Program-made: the position numbers and the translations under genes
Notes under the pieces: model-generated
Databases searched by the model: none
Seen by the model: only the letters and a program-made list of their open reading frames with translations
Told to the model about the DNA's origin: nothing
Part shown: positions 40,975 to 50,176 of the stretch, piece after piece
Numbering within the stretch: the first letter of the stretch is position 1
Layout: each line of letters opens with the position of its first letter
Assembly: GCF_003001935.1 (NCBI RefSeq)
Contig: NZ_PVNG01000029.1
Location: forward strand, 106,933-170,932
Direction: 5' to 3'
Length of the DNA: 64,000 bases
Source: Nonomuraea fuscirosea
GTDB taxonomy: Bacteria > Actinomycetota > Actinomycetes > Streptosporangiales > Streptosporangiaceae

Positions 40975-41726
40975 ACGCGCGGCCCGCCGCGCGACCGCAG
41001 GGCGGGCAGCAGCGGGCCGTCGCCGACGATCGCCAGCCGGGCCCGGTCGTCGCGGTCGGTCACCCGCTCCCACGCCGCCAGCAGCACCTCCTGCCCCTTC
41101 TGACGCGAGACCCGGCCGACGCAGACGGCCAGCGGCGTCCGCTCGCCGATCCCGTGGCGGACGCGGGCCGCCGCCCGCTCGCGCGGGCAGGCGGGCGGGA
41201 AACGACGCAGGTCGACGCCGTTGCGGACCACCACGATGCGCCCGCGTACGCCGTGCCGGTAGGCCAGGTCCGCCTCGCCGGCGCCCACGCAGATCACCCG
41301 GTCGGCCCAGCGCGCGGCCCGCCGCTCCCAGGCGAGCGCGGCGGCGGCCACGGGGCCGCCGGCCGTGAGCCACGACCAGCCGTGCGGCTGGAAGAGCGTC
41401 GGCACCCGGCCCCTGATCACGCCCCTGCCCACCAGCCCGGCCTTGGACGAGTGCAGGTGCACGACGTCGGGGGCGAACCGCCGGACGATCCCGGCCAGCC
41501 CCGCCGCCCGCGCCAGATCGCCCGGCCCGGGTGCCCGGCCCGCCGCCCACGGCAGGCACGGCACGCCGGCGCCCGCGAGCTCGCCGGCGAGCCACCCGGA
41601 AGGAGGGCAGGCCACCGCGACCCGCCAGCCCCGCCGGATCTGGTCGGCGGCGGCCGTGGCCACGTACGCCCCGACCCCGCCGTCCACCGGCTGCGTGACG
41701 TGCAGGACGCCCGGCCTCACTGCCAT
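40524..41726 (-). CDS. GT4-family glycosyltransferase (last gene of the EPS operon)
   Basis: A 400-aa GT-B glycosyltransferase. The N-terminal domain has GGVGAYVATAAADQIRRGWR and DVVHLHSSKAG. The C-terminal nucleotide-sugar domain has CVGRVSRQKGQEVLLAAWE and the EX7E motif region SLWEGLPLTALEALATGRSL. ATG 41726 has GGAAGGTGG upstream and overlaps the acyltransferase gene by 10 bp. The conserved fold ends near EVLGTGEG (about 40640). The last 30 or so codons are antisense to the glycoside hydrolase gene and look like read-through, so this gene too lacks its expected stop. It adds a sugar to the lipid-linked repeat unit in the cytoplasm. Confidence 0.92.
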   Translation of the reverse strand: MAVRPGVLHVTQPVDGGVGAYVATAAADQIRRGWRVAVACPPSGWLAGELAGAGVPCLPWAAGRAPGPGDLARAAGLAGIVRRFAPDVVHLHSSKAGLVGRGVIRGRVPTLFQPHGWSWLTAGGPVAAAALAWERRAARWADRVICVGAGEADLAYRHGVRGRIVVVRNGVDLRRFPPACPRERAAARVRHGIGERTPLAVCVGRVSRQKGQEVLLAAWERVTDRDDRARLAIVGDGPLLPALRSRGGPRVHLAGGVSDVRSWYAAADVVVLPSLWEGLPLTALEALATGRSLVASAVPGLTEVVTGATGALVPPGDAGALAEALLARLGQPALTAAEGAAAAALAGGFDVDRSLDELAAHTLEVLGTGEGTGAGAARSRSRNTFDERGLAPHCQTPWGQ

Positions 41727-42847
41727 GCCGCCACCTTCCGCGCCAGCCGCGGGCAGCGCCGCTTGACCAGCTCCCGGCCGGTCGCGCGCGCGTTCGCGGT
41801 CGCGGCGTAGGCGGCGGCGCGCAGCCCGCGCCCGAGCATCACCCGCTGGTTCACCACCGCCTCGCAGCCGAACTTCGTCTTGTACGGCTCGTCGCCGCGC
41901 AGCAGGCTGAGCACGGGCCGGCCCAGCCGATGGGTGAGCGCCAGGTTGTGCCGCAGCAACATCGTCAGCACGTCGGCCTCGGACCGCAGGTCGGGATGGG
42001 CCCCGTACAGGTAGCCGCCCACGAAGTCCTTGCCGACCAGCACGAAGTCGCAGGCCATCAGCCGCCCGCGGACCCGGTACTCCGTCAGCGTGGCCTGGTT
42101 CTCCACCACCAGCGTGCGCACCGCCCTGGCCAGATGGTCGCGGAAGCGCCGCTCGGTGTGCTGGACGTTGATGGCCCGGCTCTCCCACTGCATGGCGTGC
42201 AGGCGCAGCAGCTCGGCCACCGACCCCTCGACCTGGTCCGCCCCGACCGTGACCGCCTGCGCGTCCAGCGCGTCGATCTTGCGCAGCGCGTGCCGCAGCC
42301 GGTGCCCCCGGCGGCTGTTCAGCCCGGCCAGCACCTGCTCGATCGGCTGACCGGGCAGTTGCAGGCAGGTGGACGCGGGCAGCGACCAGGCCCGGCCCTC
42401 CCACAGCTCGGCCAGCCTGCGCACGGTCGCGCCCGGCCGCGCCTCGGGCAGGTCCATCACGTCCCAGCCCGGCTGGGCGAGCATCCCGGCGCGCAGCTCG
42501 CGCAGGCCCGCGTCGCCTTCGAGGTCGTCCACGACGATGTCGGTGAAGTCGGCCTGGCCCGCGCCGACGGGGGTCAGCACCCGGCAGCCGCCGCGACGCT
42601 CCAGCAGGAACGGCGCCGCCGCCACCAGCCGCCCGCCCCGCCGGGCCAGGAACACGCGCAGCCGTCCAGGGGTCCCGTACGCCCGCCACCAGGAGCACAG
42701 CCAGCCGTAGGACTGGAACGGCGTGGCGGCCGAGCTGCGGGCATACAGGTCCGTCCAGTCGGCGGACAGCGCGGCCAGGTCGCCGTCCTCCCTGACCACC
42801 TGCACCGTCAGCCCCGCGCGCGAGGTCCGCGACGGCGCGGCGCTCAC
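41717..42847 (-). CDS. GNAT/FemAB-type acyltransferase (BcsL/CelD-like)
   Basis: A 376-aa protein of the Acetyltransf_6 family. FQSYGWLCSWWRAYGTPGRL and RGGRLVAAAPFLLERR match the family N-terminus; RLMACDFVLVGKDFVGGYLY and LSLLRGDEPYKTKFG match the GNAT core that binds acyl-CoA or an aminoacyl donor. Such genes are common in exopolysaccharide loci and are thought to acylate sugars. Its start overlaps the Wzz-like gene stop by 4 bp (ATGA). The donor and acceptor are unknown. Confidence 0.9.
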   Translation of the reverse strand: MSAAPSRTSRAGLTVQVVREDGDLAALSADWTDLYARSSAATPFQSYGWLCSWWRAYGTPGRLRVFLARRGGRLVAAAPFLLERRGGCRVLTPVGAGQADFTDIVVDDLEGDAGLRELRAGMLAQPGWDVMDLPEARPGATVRRLAELWEGRAWSLPASTCLQLPGQPIEQVLAGLNSRRGHRLRHALRKIDALDAQAVTVGADQVEGSVAELLRLHAMQWESRAINVQHTERRFRDHLARAVRTLVVENQATLTEYRVRGRLMACDFVLVGKDFVGGYLYGAHPDLRSEADVLTMLLRHNLALTHRLGRPVLSLLRGDEPYKTKFGCEAVVNQRVMLGRGLRAAAYAATANARATGRELVKRRCPRLARKVAAWQ

Positions 42848-43419
42848 GCGTTCGCCCCGACCGGCTCGGGCATCTGCTCACGTACGGCGCGGCGGCGGGC
42901 CGGCGGCGCGGCCAGCCGGAGCAGGCCGCCTGCGAGGACCGCGGCGCAGCCGCCGACGGCCAGGTTGACCAGCGGCACGGGCGCGGAGGGACGGCTGGGG
43001 GAGGAGGCGCCGGCGAAGGGGGCCAGCCGCACGTGGGTGTCGCTGGCGTGGGTGCCGGCGTACGCGATCAGCGCGGTCGCCAGCCGGTCGGCCCGGCCGG
43101 CGGCCTCCGCCGCGGTCGGGGCCGCCGCGGTGAGGCGGATCAGCGGGGCGTCGGGCGAGGCGGCCACGCTCAGGCCGTCCAGGTCGGCCGCGGCGACGCC
43201 GAGCACGCCGGGCTGCGCCGCCACCCGGGCGTAGGCGGCGGCGTAGTCGCCCGCCCGCGTCGCCTCGCCGCCCGCCACCACGACGACGTACGCGTCCGAG
43301 GTGTAGACGGCCTGCCCGGCCAGGGTGTACGCGAGGCCGCCGAGCAGCCCCGTCGTCAGCGACAACGGCAGCCACCAGCGCGACAGCGGGCCCGTGAGGC
43401 GGGCCGGGGTCCAGTTCAT
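42844..43419 (-). CDS. Wzz-like polysaccharide chain-length/export protein
   Basis: A 191-aa membrane protein. A span near residue 17-37 (LPLSLTTGLLGGLAYTLAG) and a second near 150-168 enclose an extracytoplasmic region with the periodic helices VAAQPGVLGVAAADLDGLSV, then LIRLTAAAPTAAEAAGRADR; this is the topology of Wzz/CapA-type co-polymerases. No tyrosine kinase domain is fused or adjacent. Start ATG 43419 overlaps the preceding GT4 gene by 4 bp, and its stop overlaps the acyltransferase gene by 4 bp. It probably sets polymer length together with the Wzy-like protein. Confidence 0.82.
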   Translation of the reverse strand: MNWTPARLTGPLSRWWLPLSLTTGLLGGLAYTLAGQAVYTSDAYVVVVAGGEATRAGDYAAAYARVAAQPGVLGVAAADLDGLSVAASPDAPLIRLTAAAPTAAEAAGRADRLATALIAYAGTHASDTHVRLAPFAGASSPSRPSAPVPLVNLAVGGCAAVLAGGLLRLAAPPARRRAVREQMPEPVGANA

Positions 43420-44516
43420 CGTTTCTCCTCCTCGGGTGCCGCGCCCAGCAGGCGCAGATACAGCGACTCCAGCCGGTCCGCCTGGTGGCGGACGTCGTAG
43501 CAGCGGACGGCCTCGGGCGGCGGGAGCCGTTCCGGCGGCCGGGCGGCCAGCTCGGCCAGCTCGGCGGCCAGCCGGTCCGGCGCGACCCGTCTCGCGCCCG
43601 GCGCCGCGCCCGGCGGCAGGTCCTCGACGGCCGGGCAGGCGCCGTACAGGACAGGCAGGCCGGCGGCCAGCGCCTCGACCACCGCCAGGCCGAACGCCTC
43701 CTCCGCCGAGGGCGCGGCCAGCACGTCCATCGCCGACAGCAGGGCGGGCACATCGGTGGACTCGCCGGCGAAGATCACCCGGTCCTCCGCGCCCGCGTCG
43801 CGGGCCAGCCGGCGCAGCCGCGGCTCGCACGACCCGGTGCCGGCCAGCAGCAGCACCGCCCCGCCGAGCGCCGACACCGCCTCCACCAGCACGTCGAAGC
43901 GTTTGCCGGGCTCCAGCCGGCCGATCCCGCCGACCACGAAGGCACGCGGGTCCAGGCCGAGGCGCTCCCTGGTACGGCGGCGCAGCTCAGCGTCGAAGCC
44001 GAAGGCCGCGCCGTCGACGCCGTTCGGGATCACCACGATGCGCGAGCGGGGCACGCCCCAGAGCGACAGCCGTTCCGCGACCGTCGGCGACACGGCCACG
44101 GTCGCGTGCCCGAGCAGCTCGCTGGCCAGGTAGAGCGCCCTGACCGGGCGGGTGAGCCTGCGGCCCTCGATGTGCTCGTGCCCGATCGAGTGCTCCGTGG
44201 CCACGATGGCCGGCACGTTGGCCAGCCGCGCCGCCAGCCTGCCGTACACGCAGGCCCGGTACAGATGGGTGTGCACCACGTCGTAGCGCCGCCCGCGCAT
44301 GAGCCGGGCCAGCCGTCCCACGGCCCGCAGGTCCGTGTTGCCGCGCATGCCGATCCGGTGCACGGGCAGGCCGTCGCGCTCGATGGCGTCGGCCAGCACC
44401 CCGCGCCCGGTCAGCACCGCCACCTCGCACCGGGCCCGCAGCCGGGGCAGCAGGACGCGCAACTGCTGCTCGGCGCCGCCCGCCGCCAGCCCGGTGATGA
44501 CGTGCAGGACCTTCAC
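43416..44516 (-). CDS. GT4-family glycosyltransferase
   Basis: A 366-aa GT-B enzyme. The start GTG 44516 gives the classic N-terminus VKVLHVITGLAAGGAEQQLR. RRYDVVHTHLYRACVYG follows, then ATEHSIGHEHIEG, VIPNGVDGAAF, and a C-terminal domain with GGIGRLEPGKRFDVLVEA and APSAEEAFGLAVVEALAAGL (the EX7E motif). It overlaps the deacetylase stop by 4 bp. It transfers a sugar from a nucleotide donor to the growing lipid-linked unit. Donor and linkage cannot be read from the sequence. Confidence 0.94.
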   Translation of the reverse strand: MKVLHVITGLAAGGAEQQLRVLLPRLRARCEVAVLTGRGVLADAIERDGLPVHRIGMRGNTDLRAVGRLARLMRGRRYDVVHTHLYRACVYGRLAARLANVPAIVATEHSIGHEHIEGRRLTRPVRALYLASELLGHATVAVSPTVAERLSLWGVPRSRIVVIPNGVDGAAFGFDAELRRRTRERLGLDPRAFVVGGIGRLEPGKRFDVLVEAVSALGGAVLLLAGTGSCEPRLRRLARDAGAEDRVIFAGESTDVPALLSAMDVLAAPSAEEAFGLAVVEALAAGLPVLYGACPAVEDLPPGAAPGARRVAPDRLAAELAELAARPPERLPPPEAVRCYDVRHQADRLESLYLRLLGAAPEEEKR

Positions 44517-45214
44517 CGCCCCCACCTGACCCGGTGGCGGACCCGCTTGACGCTCAGCCGCAGGCCGCCGTCGCGCTCCCCGACGTAGGTCCTGGGCAGC
44601 AGGTGCCTGCCGTTGAGCGGGCTGCGCCAGATCGCGCAGGCGTAGCCGTACCCGGCCGCGCGGACGGCGTTCACCTCCCGGGCGGTGGCGTGCCCGTACG
44701 GGTAGCAGAATCCGCTCACCTCGTCGCCGAGCACCCGCTCCAGCGTGGCCTTGCTGGCGGTGACCTCGTGACGGAGCTCGGCCTCGCTCAGGCCCGCCAG
44801 CGAGCGGTGCCCGGCCGAGTGCGACCCGATCTCCATGCCCAGGCTCGCCGCCCGGCGCACGCCGTCCTCGTCCATGAGCCGTTTGCGCGGGCCGCCGGCG
44901 TCCCAGCCGTTGTGCCCGCCGAGCAGCTCGGACACCACGAACACCGTCGCGGTGAACCGGTGCTTGAGCAGCAGGGGGACGACCTCGCCGAGGAAGTCGT
45001 CGTACCCGTCGTCGAACGTCAGCCCGACCAGGCCGCGCGCGGTCCCCTCGGCGTGGCGGCGCAGCAGCTCGCGCATCGAGACGCCGGTCAGGCCCTGCCG
45101 GGCCAGCCAGCCCAGCTGCCGGGCGAAGCGGCCGGGGGAGACGGTGACGCGGAACGGGTCGCTGTCGTACCGCTCCACGGAGTGGTACATGAGCACGAGC
45201 GGCATGGTGGTCAC
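44513..45214 (-). CDS. Polysaccharide deacetylase (NodB domain, CE4)
   Basis: A 233-aa CE4 carbohydrate esterase. GTG 45214 is favoured: GAGG lies 6 bp upstream, and GTGA overlaps the flippase stop. ATG 45238 and ATG 45205 are alternatives. PLVLMYHSVE begins the fold. Motif 1 LTFDDGYDD has the catalytic base and metal Asp; motif 2 GSHSAGHRSL gives the two metal-binding His; motif 3 is around CYPYGHAT. It removes N-acetyl groups from hexosamine in the polymer. No signal peptide is visible, so it may act on the inner face or depend on a non-classical route. Confidence 0.93.
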   Translation of the reverse strand: MTTMPLVLMYHSVERYDSDPFRVTVSPGRFARQLGWLARQGLTGVSMRELLRRHAEGTARGLVGLTFDDGYDDFLGEVVPLLLKHRFTATVFVVSELLGGHNGWDAGGPRKRLMDEDGVRRAASLGMEIGSHSAGHRSLAGLSEAELRHEVTASKATLERVLGDEVSGFCYPYGHATAREVNAVRAAGYGYACAIWRSPLNGRHLLPRTYVGERDGGLRLSVKRVRHRVRWGR

Positions 45215-46743
45215 GCGCCACCTCGCAATCTGGTCCATCGGGTGTCTCCGGAGGGGTGGGTGAGCGTGGTCAGGGCCCCGGTGCTCACCGCCACGGCGCA
45301 GAAGACGGCGGTGATCGCGGCGCCCGTCAGGGCCAGGACGACCGGCTGCGGCAGGCCCGCCAGCGCGGCCCGCGCCGCCCAGCCGGCCGCCGCCGCGACC
45401 GTCGCCGACAGCAGCAGCAGGCCGACCGGCCCGGCGGAGTCGCGCAGCGGCAGCGCGACGATCCGGGTACGCACCCGGACGAGCAGCAGCACGGCGGTCA
45501 CCGTGATCCCGGCCGCGTTGGCGGCGGCGATCCCCGTGACGCCCCACGAGGGCCGGGCCAGCACCGCCATCACGGCCAGCCCCGCCGCCATCGCCACGGC
45601 CGGGTACCAGGAGGCGCGCGCGGCGCAGAAGTACGCGCGGCACACGACGCCGACCACCGCCTGACCGAGCAGCCCCAGCACGTACACCCGCATGATCCCC
45701 GCGGTGGCCGCGGCGTCGGCCTCGGTGAACGCGCCGTACCGCAGCAGGACGGTGACGACGTCCCGGGCGCAGACCAGCAGCACCGCCGTGGCGAGCAGCA
45801 CGATCGCGGCGGCGGCGACCAGGTCGGCGAGCAGCGTCCGGCGGGCCGCCGCGCCGTCGCCGGCGGCGATGGCGCGGGCCAGGCGCGGGAAGCTCACCGT
45901 CGCCGCGATCAGCGACACGACCATCGCGACCTGGGACAGCTTCTGCCCGTAGTTGAGGTGCGAGATCGAGCCCGCCGGCAGGGACGAGCCGACGTACCGC
46001 TCGATGAAGACCTGGCACTGGCGGGCCAGCGTGAACACCGCGACCGGCACGAACACCCCCCACGACAACGCCACCCCGCCGGCGGGCCCGTCGCCGGGAG
46101 CTCGGCGGGACCGGCCGAGGCGCAGCGCGAACGCCGGGGCCTGGACGGCCACCATGGCGACGCCGCCCACGGCCACGCCGACCGCCGCCCCGAACGCGCC
46201 CTGACCGCTCAGCGCCCATACGCAGCCGACGATCCCCGCGTTGTAGGCGAGGTAGATGGCGGCCGGCGGCGCGAACGTGTGCTGCGCGCGCAGGGCCGCG
46301 CTCAGGTAGCCGGCCAGCCCGAACGTCAGGATGGTCATCGAGGTCAGGCGCATGCAGCCGACGGCGAGATCGGCCCGGGGGATGCCGGGGGCGAGCACGC
46401 CGACCAGCCACGGCGCGCCCGCCGCGGTCACCGCGCTCAGCGCCGCCAGGGCGAGGCACAGCGCCGGCATCGTGGCCGACACCAGCTTGCGCAGGTCGTC
46501 GCCCGCCTCCAGCGCCCGGCTGAACAGGGGGACCAGCACGAACGCCATCGCCCCTTCGATCAGCAGCGGAGCGGCGGTCTCGGGGATCGTCCAGGCGACG
46601 AGGAACGCGTCGGTCTCGGCGTCGGCGCCGAAGGTCGTCCCCAGTGTCAGATCCCGGACGAACCCGAGCCCGGATCCGAGCCCGACGAGCACGGCGGTGA
46701 CGCCGACGGCCTTCGCCGCCCGAGGGGTGGCCGTCGCCGTCAT
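45211..46743 (-). CDS. MurJ/MviN-type polysaccharide flippase
   Basis: A 510-aa integral membrane protein with about fourteen hydrophobic segments, of the MOP superfamily. RDLTLGTTFGADAETDAFLV is the usual MviN N-terminal motif, with AFVLVPLFSRALEAGDD following. The Arg/charged residues of the central cavity are present in FVRDL and RQCQVFIERYVGSSLPAG. It probably flips the undecaprenyl-linked repeat unit outward as Wzx does; a second housekeeping MurJ is expected elsewhere. Both ends overlap neighbours by 4 bp. Confidence 0.92.
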   Translation of the reverse strand: MTATATPRAAKAVGVTAVLVGLGSGLGFVRDLTLGTTFGADAETDAFLVAWTIPETAAPLLIEGAMAFVLVPLFSRALEAGDDLRKLVSATMPALCLALAALSAVTAAGAPWLVGVLAPGIPRADLAVGCMRLTSMTILTFGLAGYLSAALRAQHTFAPPAAIYLAYNAGIVGCVWALSGQGAFGAAVGVAVGGVAMVAVQAPAFALRLGRSRRAPGDGPAGGVALSWGVFVPVAVFTLARQCQVFIERYVGSSLPAGSISHLNYGQKLSQVAMVVSLIAATVSFPRLARAIAAGDGAAARRTLLADLVAAAAIVLLATAVLLVCARDVVTVLLRYGAFTEADAAATAGIMRVYVLGLLGQAVVGVVCRAYFCAARASWYPAVAMAAGLAVMAVLARPSWGVTGIAAANAAGITVTAVLLLVRVRTRIVALPLRDSAGPVGLLLLSATVAAAAGWAARAALAGLPQPVVLALTGAAITAVFCAVAVSTGALTTLTHPSGDTRWTRLRGGA

Positions 46744-48023
46744 CGCCGACCACCGCCGACGCCGGCATCCACCCGCGCGCCGGAGAACAGGGACGTCTCG
46801 CGGCGGGTGACGAGCGACAGGGCCAGGCCCAGCGCCACGGACATGACCAGCGTGGGAGCGCCGCCGATGTCGCCGTAACAGAAGTCGACGAGCTGCCAGG
46901 TCAGCAGGCCGGCCGCGACGAGCGAGCGTTCCCGCACCGCCCACCACGCCAGCGACCCCAGGCATCCGGCCAGCGCGGCCAGCCCGAGCAGCCCCTGCTC
47001 GCTGAGCGTCAGCAGGTACATGTTGTGCGGCGACAGCAGGGGCCGGCGCTCGAAGCCGTGCACCGGGTCCTCGGTGTCGCTCCCGCTGGACAGCTCGATC
47101 GGCGCGTACGTGTCGCGCAACCGCGCGAAGCCGCGCGGACCCGCCCCCGTCACCGGGTGCTCCAGCCAGATGTCCACGGCGGTCCGCCACAGGCTGTACC
47201 GATCGCGCAGCGACTGGTCGGGCTGCGACACGGAGGAGGCGACCGAGTCCAGCCGCCGCCCCAGCGGGTCCGCCCCCGTGCCGACGCCGAGCGCCAGCAC
47301 AATCGCCGCCGCCGTGCCGGCCAGCACCACCCGGGCGGCGAGCACCCGGCTGTGCAGGAAGAGCACGACCAGGCCCGCGGCGGCCAGCGCGAGCCAGGTG
47401 CCGCGGCTGAGCGACAGGGCGAGCGGCACGCAGAGCAGCGCCGCCGCGGTCAGGGCGGCGGCGCGGCGCCGGCCCCGCAGGGTCAGCCCGGTCCCCAGCA
47501 GCACGATCGCCCCGAAGCTGACCACGCTGGCCATGCCCATCACGTCCGGCGCGCCGAAGGTGCCGACGGCCCGCACCTGCTCGCCCGCGTACGACGCCCC
47601 GGTGCCGGTGACCGCCTGGACGCAGCCGACCAGGCCCTGCGTGGCGGCCGCCGCGACCAGGGCCCCGCCCACGATCAGCATGTCCGTACGGTCGCGCACC
47701 GCCACCAGCACGGCCAGCGGAATGACCACGAAGACCTGGACGTACCTGGCATAACCCGGCACACCGGCCAGCACGTCGGCGCAGGCCAGCAACGAGACAC
47801 CGGCCGCCGCCGCGACCGGCGCGAACACCAGGACGCGGGCCGGCAGCCGCTCCGCCGCCGGACGGGACAGCAGGACGGCGACCGCCGCCACCGCCAGCAC
47901 GAGCGACATCACGTCGGCGGCCGTCGGCCGCACGCCGGAGGACGGCTCCTCGTGGCCGGCGGGCAGGCACGTCAGCAGCACCAGCGCGGCGGCGAGCAGG
48001 CTGGGCCGGAGGCGGACGCGCAC
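46740..48023 (-). CDS. O-antigen ligase/Wzy-like polymerase
   Basis: A 427-aa membrane protein. GTG 48023 has GGGAG six bases upstream. About ten to twelve hydrophobic segments surround a large external loop that contains the signature region GAGPRGFARLRDTYAPIELS and LLSPHNMYLLTLSEQGLLGL (the Wzy_C H-N motif). It is the candidate polymerase of the polymer repeat. Its stop overlaps the flippase start (ATGA), and it starts 2 bp after the sugar-transferase stop. Confidence 0.9.
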   Translation of the reverse strand: MRVRLRPSLLAAALVLLTCLPAGHEEPSSGVRPTAADVMSLVLAVAAVAVLLSRPAAERLPARVLVFAPVAAAAGVSLLACADVLAGVPGYARYVQVFVVIPLAVLVAVRDRTDMLIVGGALVAAAATQGLVGCVQAVTGTGASYAGEQVRAVGTFGAPDVMGMASVVSFGAIVLLGTGLTLRGRRRAAALTAAALLCVPLALSLSRGTWLALAAAGLVVLFLHSRVLAARVVLAGTAAAIVLALGVGTGADPLGRRLDSVASSVSQPDQSLRDRYSLWRTAVDIWLEHPVTGAGPRGFARLRDTYAPIELSSGSDTEDPVHGFERRPLLSPHNMYLLTLSEQGLLGLAALAGCLGSLAWWAVRERSLVAAGLLTWQLVDFCYGDIGGAPTLVMSVALGLALSLVTRRETSLFSGARVDAGVGGGRR

Positions 48024-48025
48024 CG

Positions 48026-49375
48026 CTAGCTCCCGCTCCGGCGCACCAGGCACCACATCGTCCGCATCATGATCTTGATGTCGGACCGGAGGGACCAGCC
48101 GTCCACGTAGAAGTTGTCGAAGCGGGCGCGGTCCTCGATCGAGGTGTCACCCCGCAGCCCGTGGATCTGGGCCCAGCCGGTGAGCCCGACCGGCAGCCGG
48201 TGCCGCAGCTCGTAGCCGGGGATCGTGCGGGAGAACTGCTCCACGAAATGAGGGCGTTCCGGACGCGGGCCGACGATGCTCATGCTGCCCTGGAGCACGT
48301 TCCACAGCTGCGGCAGCTCGTCGGCCGACGTCCTGCGCAGCGACCTGCCGACGGGGCCGACCCGGTGGTCGTCGGCGATGCTCCACAGCGTCGCCGACTC
48401 GTGCGGGTCGGCCGGCCGCATCGTCCTGAGCTTGAGCAGCTCGATCGGCCCGCCCCCGAGCCCCACCCGCTGCTGCCTGAACAGCAGCTTCGGGCCGACC
48501 TCCGAGCGCACCATCATGGCGCAGAGCGCGAGGATCGGCGCGGTCAGGACGAGCCCGGTCAGCGCCACCGCGACGTCGAGCACCCGCTTCACCGGCCAGG
48601 TGGCCCGCCGCTGCGCCTCCGGACGCATGCGCAGCAGCGGGAAGCTGCGCACGTGCTCCCGCAGCGCGACGAAGTCGACGATCACGTCGCCCGGGTCGGG
48701 CGCGAGATACACCTCGCAGCCGAGCGCCCGCGCCGTCCGCGCGAACGACTGCCGGACCGCCCCCGCGATGACCACCGCGCGCACCCCATGGGTCTGCACG
48801 ATGTCGGTGACGTCGCTCAGCCCGCCGAGTACGGGCACGCACCGGCTCTCTCCCGAGCCCTCGTCCAGGAAGCCCACCGGCAGCAGCCCGTGCTCAGGAT
48901 GGGTCAGCAGGAGGTCCGCGAGCCGGTGACCGTGCGCGCCCGCGCCGACCACCAGCGTGGGCGCGGACCTGCCGCGCTCGCGCGCCCTGCGGACCGCCAG
49001 GCACAGGACGCTCCTGCCGCAGACCGCGAGGAAGGTGAACAGCCCCGCGGACAGCGTGACCTCGACCAGCGACGCCGCACCCCAGAACGCCACCAGGACG
49101 CTCACCAGCCCTGATCCCGCCAGCCAGAGGCCGCGATCGAGGCAGGAGGGCACGACCCGCGGCTGGTAGACCCGGCCGGCGCCGTTCAGCGCCAGCACGA
49201 CGATCCCGGCGACGGCGATCCGGCGCAGGTCCGGTCCGGCGCCGGCCGTGGCGAACGTCATGCACACCGCGTCCACGCCCACCAGGCCGAGCGGCTGGAC
49301 AGCCCGCCGATGCCCCGCCCTCTGGGCTCCGGCCCGCCAGGCGATCTGGCGGCCGGCCCTGATACTTACAGCCAC
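48026..49375 (-). CDS. Undecaprenyl-phosphate sugar phosphotransferase
   Basis: A 449-aa initiating enzyme of the WbaP/WcaJ (PHPT) family. GGAG lies 5 bp upstream of the GTG. Four or five N-terminal membrane spans are followed by a CoA-binding-like Rossmann domain (TLVVGAGAHGHRLADLLLTH). The C-terminal bacterial sugar transferase domain has KRVLDVAVALTGLVLTAPIL, KLRTMRPAD, RRTSADELPQLWNVLQGSMS, then IVGPRPERP. It transfers a sugar-1-phosphate to undecaprenyl phosphate and begins repeat-unit synthesis. It is the first gene of the eight-gene coupled operon; 800 bp of non-coding DNA lies upstream. Confidence 0.96.
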   Translation of the reverse strand: MAVSIRAGRQIAWRAGAQRAGHRRAVQPLGLVGVDAVCMTFATAGAGPDLRRIAVAGIVVLALNGAGRVYQPRVVPSCLDRGLWLAGSGLVSVLVAFWGAASLVEVTLSAGLFTFLAVCGRSVLCLAVRRARERGRSAPTLVVGAGAHGHRLADLLLTHPEHGLLPVGFLDEGSGESRCVPVLGGLSDVTDIVQTHGVRAVVIAGAVRQSFARTARALGCEVYLAPDPGDVIVDFVALREHVRSFPLLRMRPEAQRRATWPVKRVLDVAVALTGLVLTAPILALCAMMVRSEVGPKLLFRQQRVGLGGGPIELLKLRTMRPADPHESATLWSIADDHRVGPVGRSLRRTSADELPQLWNVLQGSMSIVGPRPERPHFVEQFSRTIPGYELRHRLPVGLTGWAQIHGLRGDTSIEDRARFDNFYVDGWSLRSDIKIMMRTMWCLVRRSGS

Positions 49376-50176
49376 TGATTCTCCGGAATAGCTAGTTCGA
49401 CCAGGTCAACGCTTGATCGGTCGGCCCGATCCGCCCGCGGGCCGATGCCCGCGCGCTCGCGCCGGTGCCGCCTTCAGGCGGGCGCGGGACGCTCACGACA
49501 TGACGCCCAGTCCGAGCGGGCCCGCCCGCTCGGGTAGGAGCGCGGGCAGGTCAGGCCGGTACGGCGTGCCGCGACGACGGCTCGGCGAAGGGCCGGCCGG
49601 AGCCGGTCACTCGGTCGGTTCGCCCGCGCAGCCGCTGACGCGGCGGGACGGCCACATCCCCCGGCGACGTCACCAGGGGCGGCGCACGGTGGCGTCACCC
49701 GGCTGTGTCGCACGGTGGCGGGCCGGACGGCGGCGGTTCCTCGTGCGGAGACGCCTCGGATCGCGCGGCAGGATGGATCCGCATCACTGCCCGAGACGGC
49801 GTCGCCGGCTGGTCCCTCGTGGGTCGTCGCGCCCCGGCCGATGCCGGTACCGATGCCGGTGTGGAAGCCGGCTACACCTCGCGCCGGCCCCCCTGCGCCG
49901 GCAGACATCGCTCGTGCCCGTGTGCGAGTGGCCTGGCGGTGGCGTGCACGGCCAGGCCGACAGCCGGGACGAGACCGGTGGCGGTCGGCGCGCGGCCGTC
50001 CTCCAGGATGTGATGCAGCACGGGATTCCCTCGGCTCCGAAGAGATGCGTCATCACCGAAATTAGGTTCACGGAGGCGAATGCGTGACGAGCCACCCCGC
50101 TTGCCACAATCAAGCTTTCTTGGTTGAGCGCAAGTGAACCTGTGGCCTGGTTCGGGCGTCCCGCGCCGATCAAGGG
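49376..50176. other. Non-coding region upstream of the polysaccharide operon
   Basis: No convincing gene is visible on either strand over 800 bp; translations are Arg/Pro/Gly-rich shadows. An AT-richer part (about 50040-50135) contains the dyad CAATCAAG-CTTT-CTTGGTTG (50107-50126, one mismatch). The promoter of the polysaccharide operon must lie somewhere in here, which would give it a long leader. Confidence 0.5.

Noticed and set aside
45256..46878. A 540-codon plus-strand frame
   Set aside because: Antisense to the flippase gene, full of Arg/Gln/His, with no recognisable fold.
49705..50013. SH3-like peptide pattern (GWIRITARDGVAGWSLVG)
   Set aside because: Too short, no start or neighbour support, and the surrounding translation is low-complexity; probably chance.
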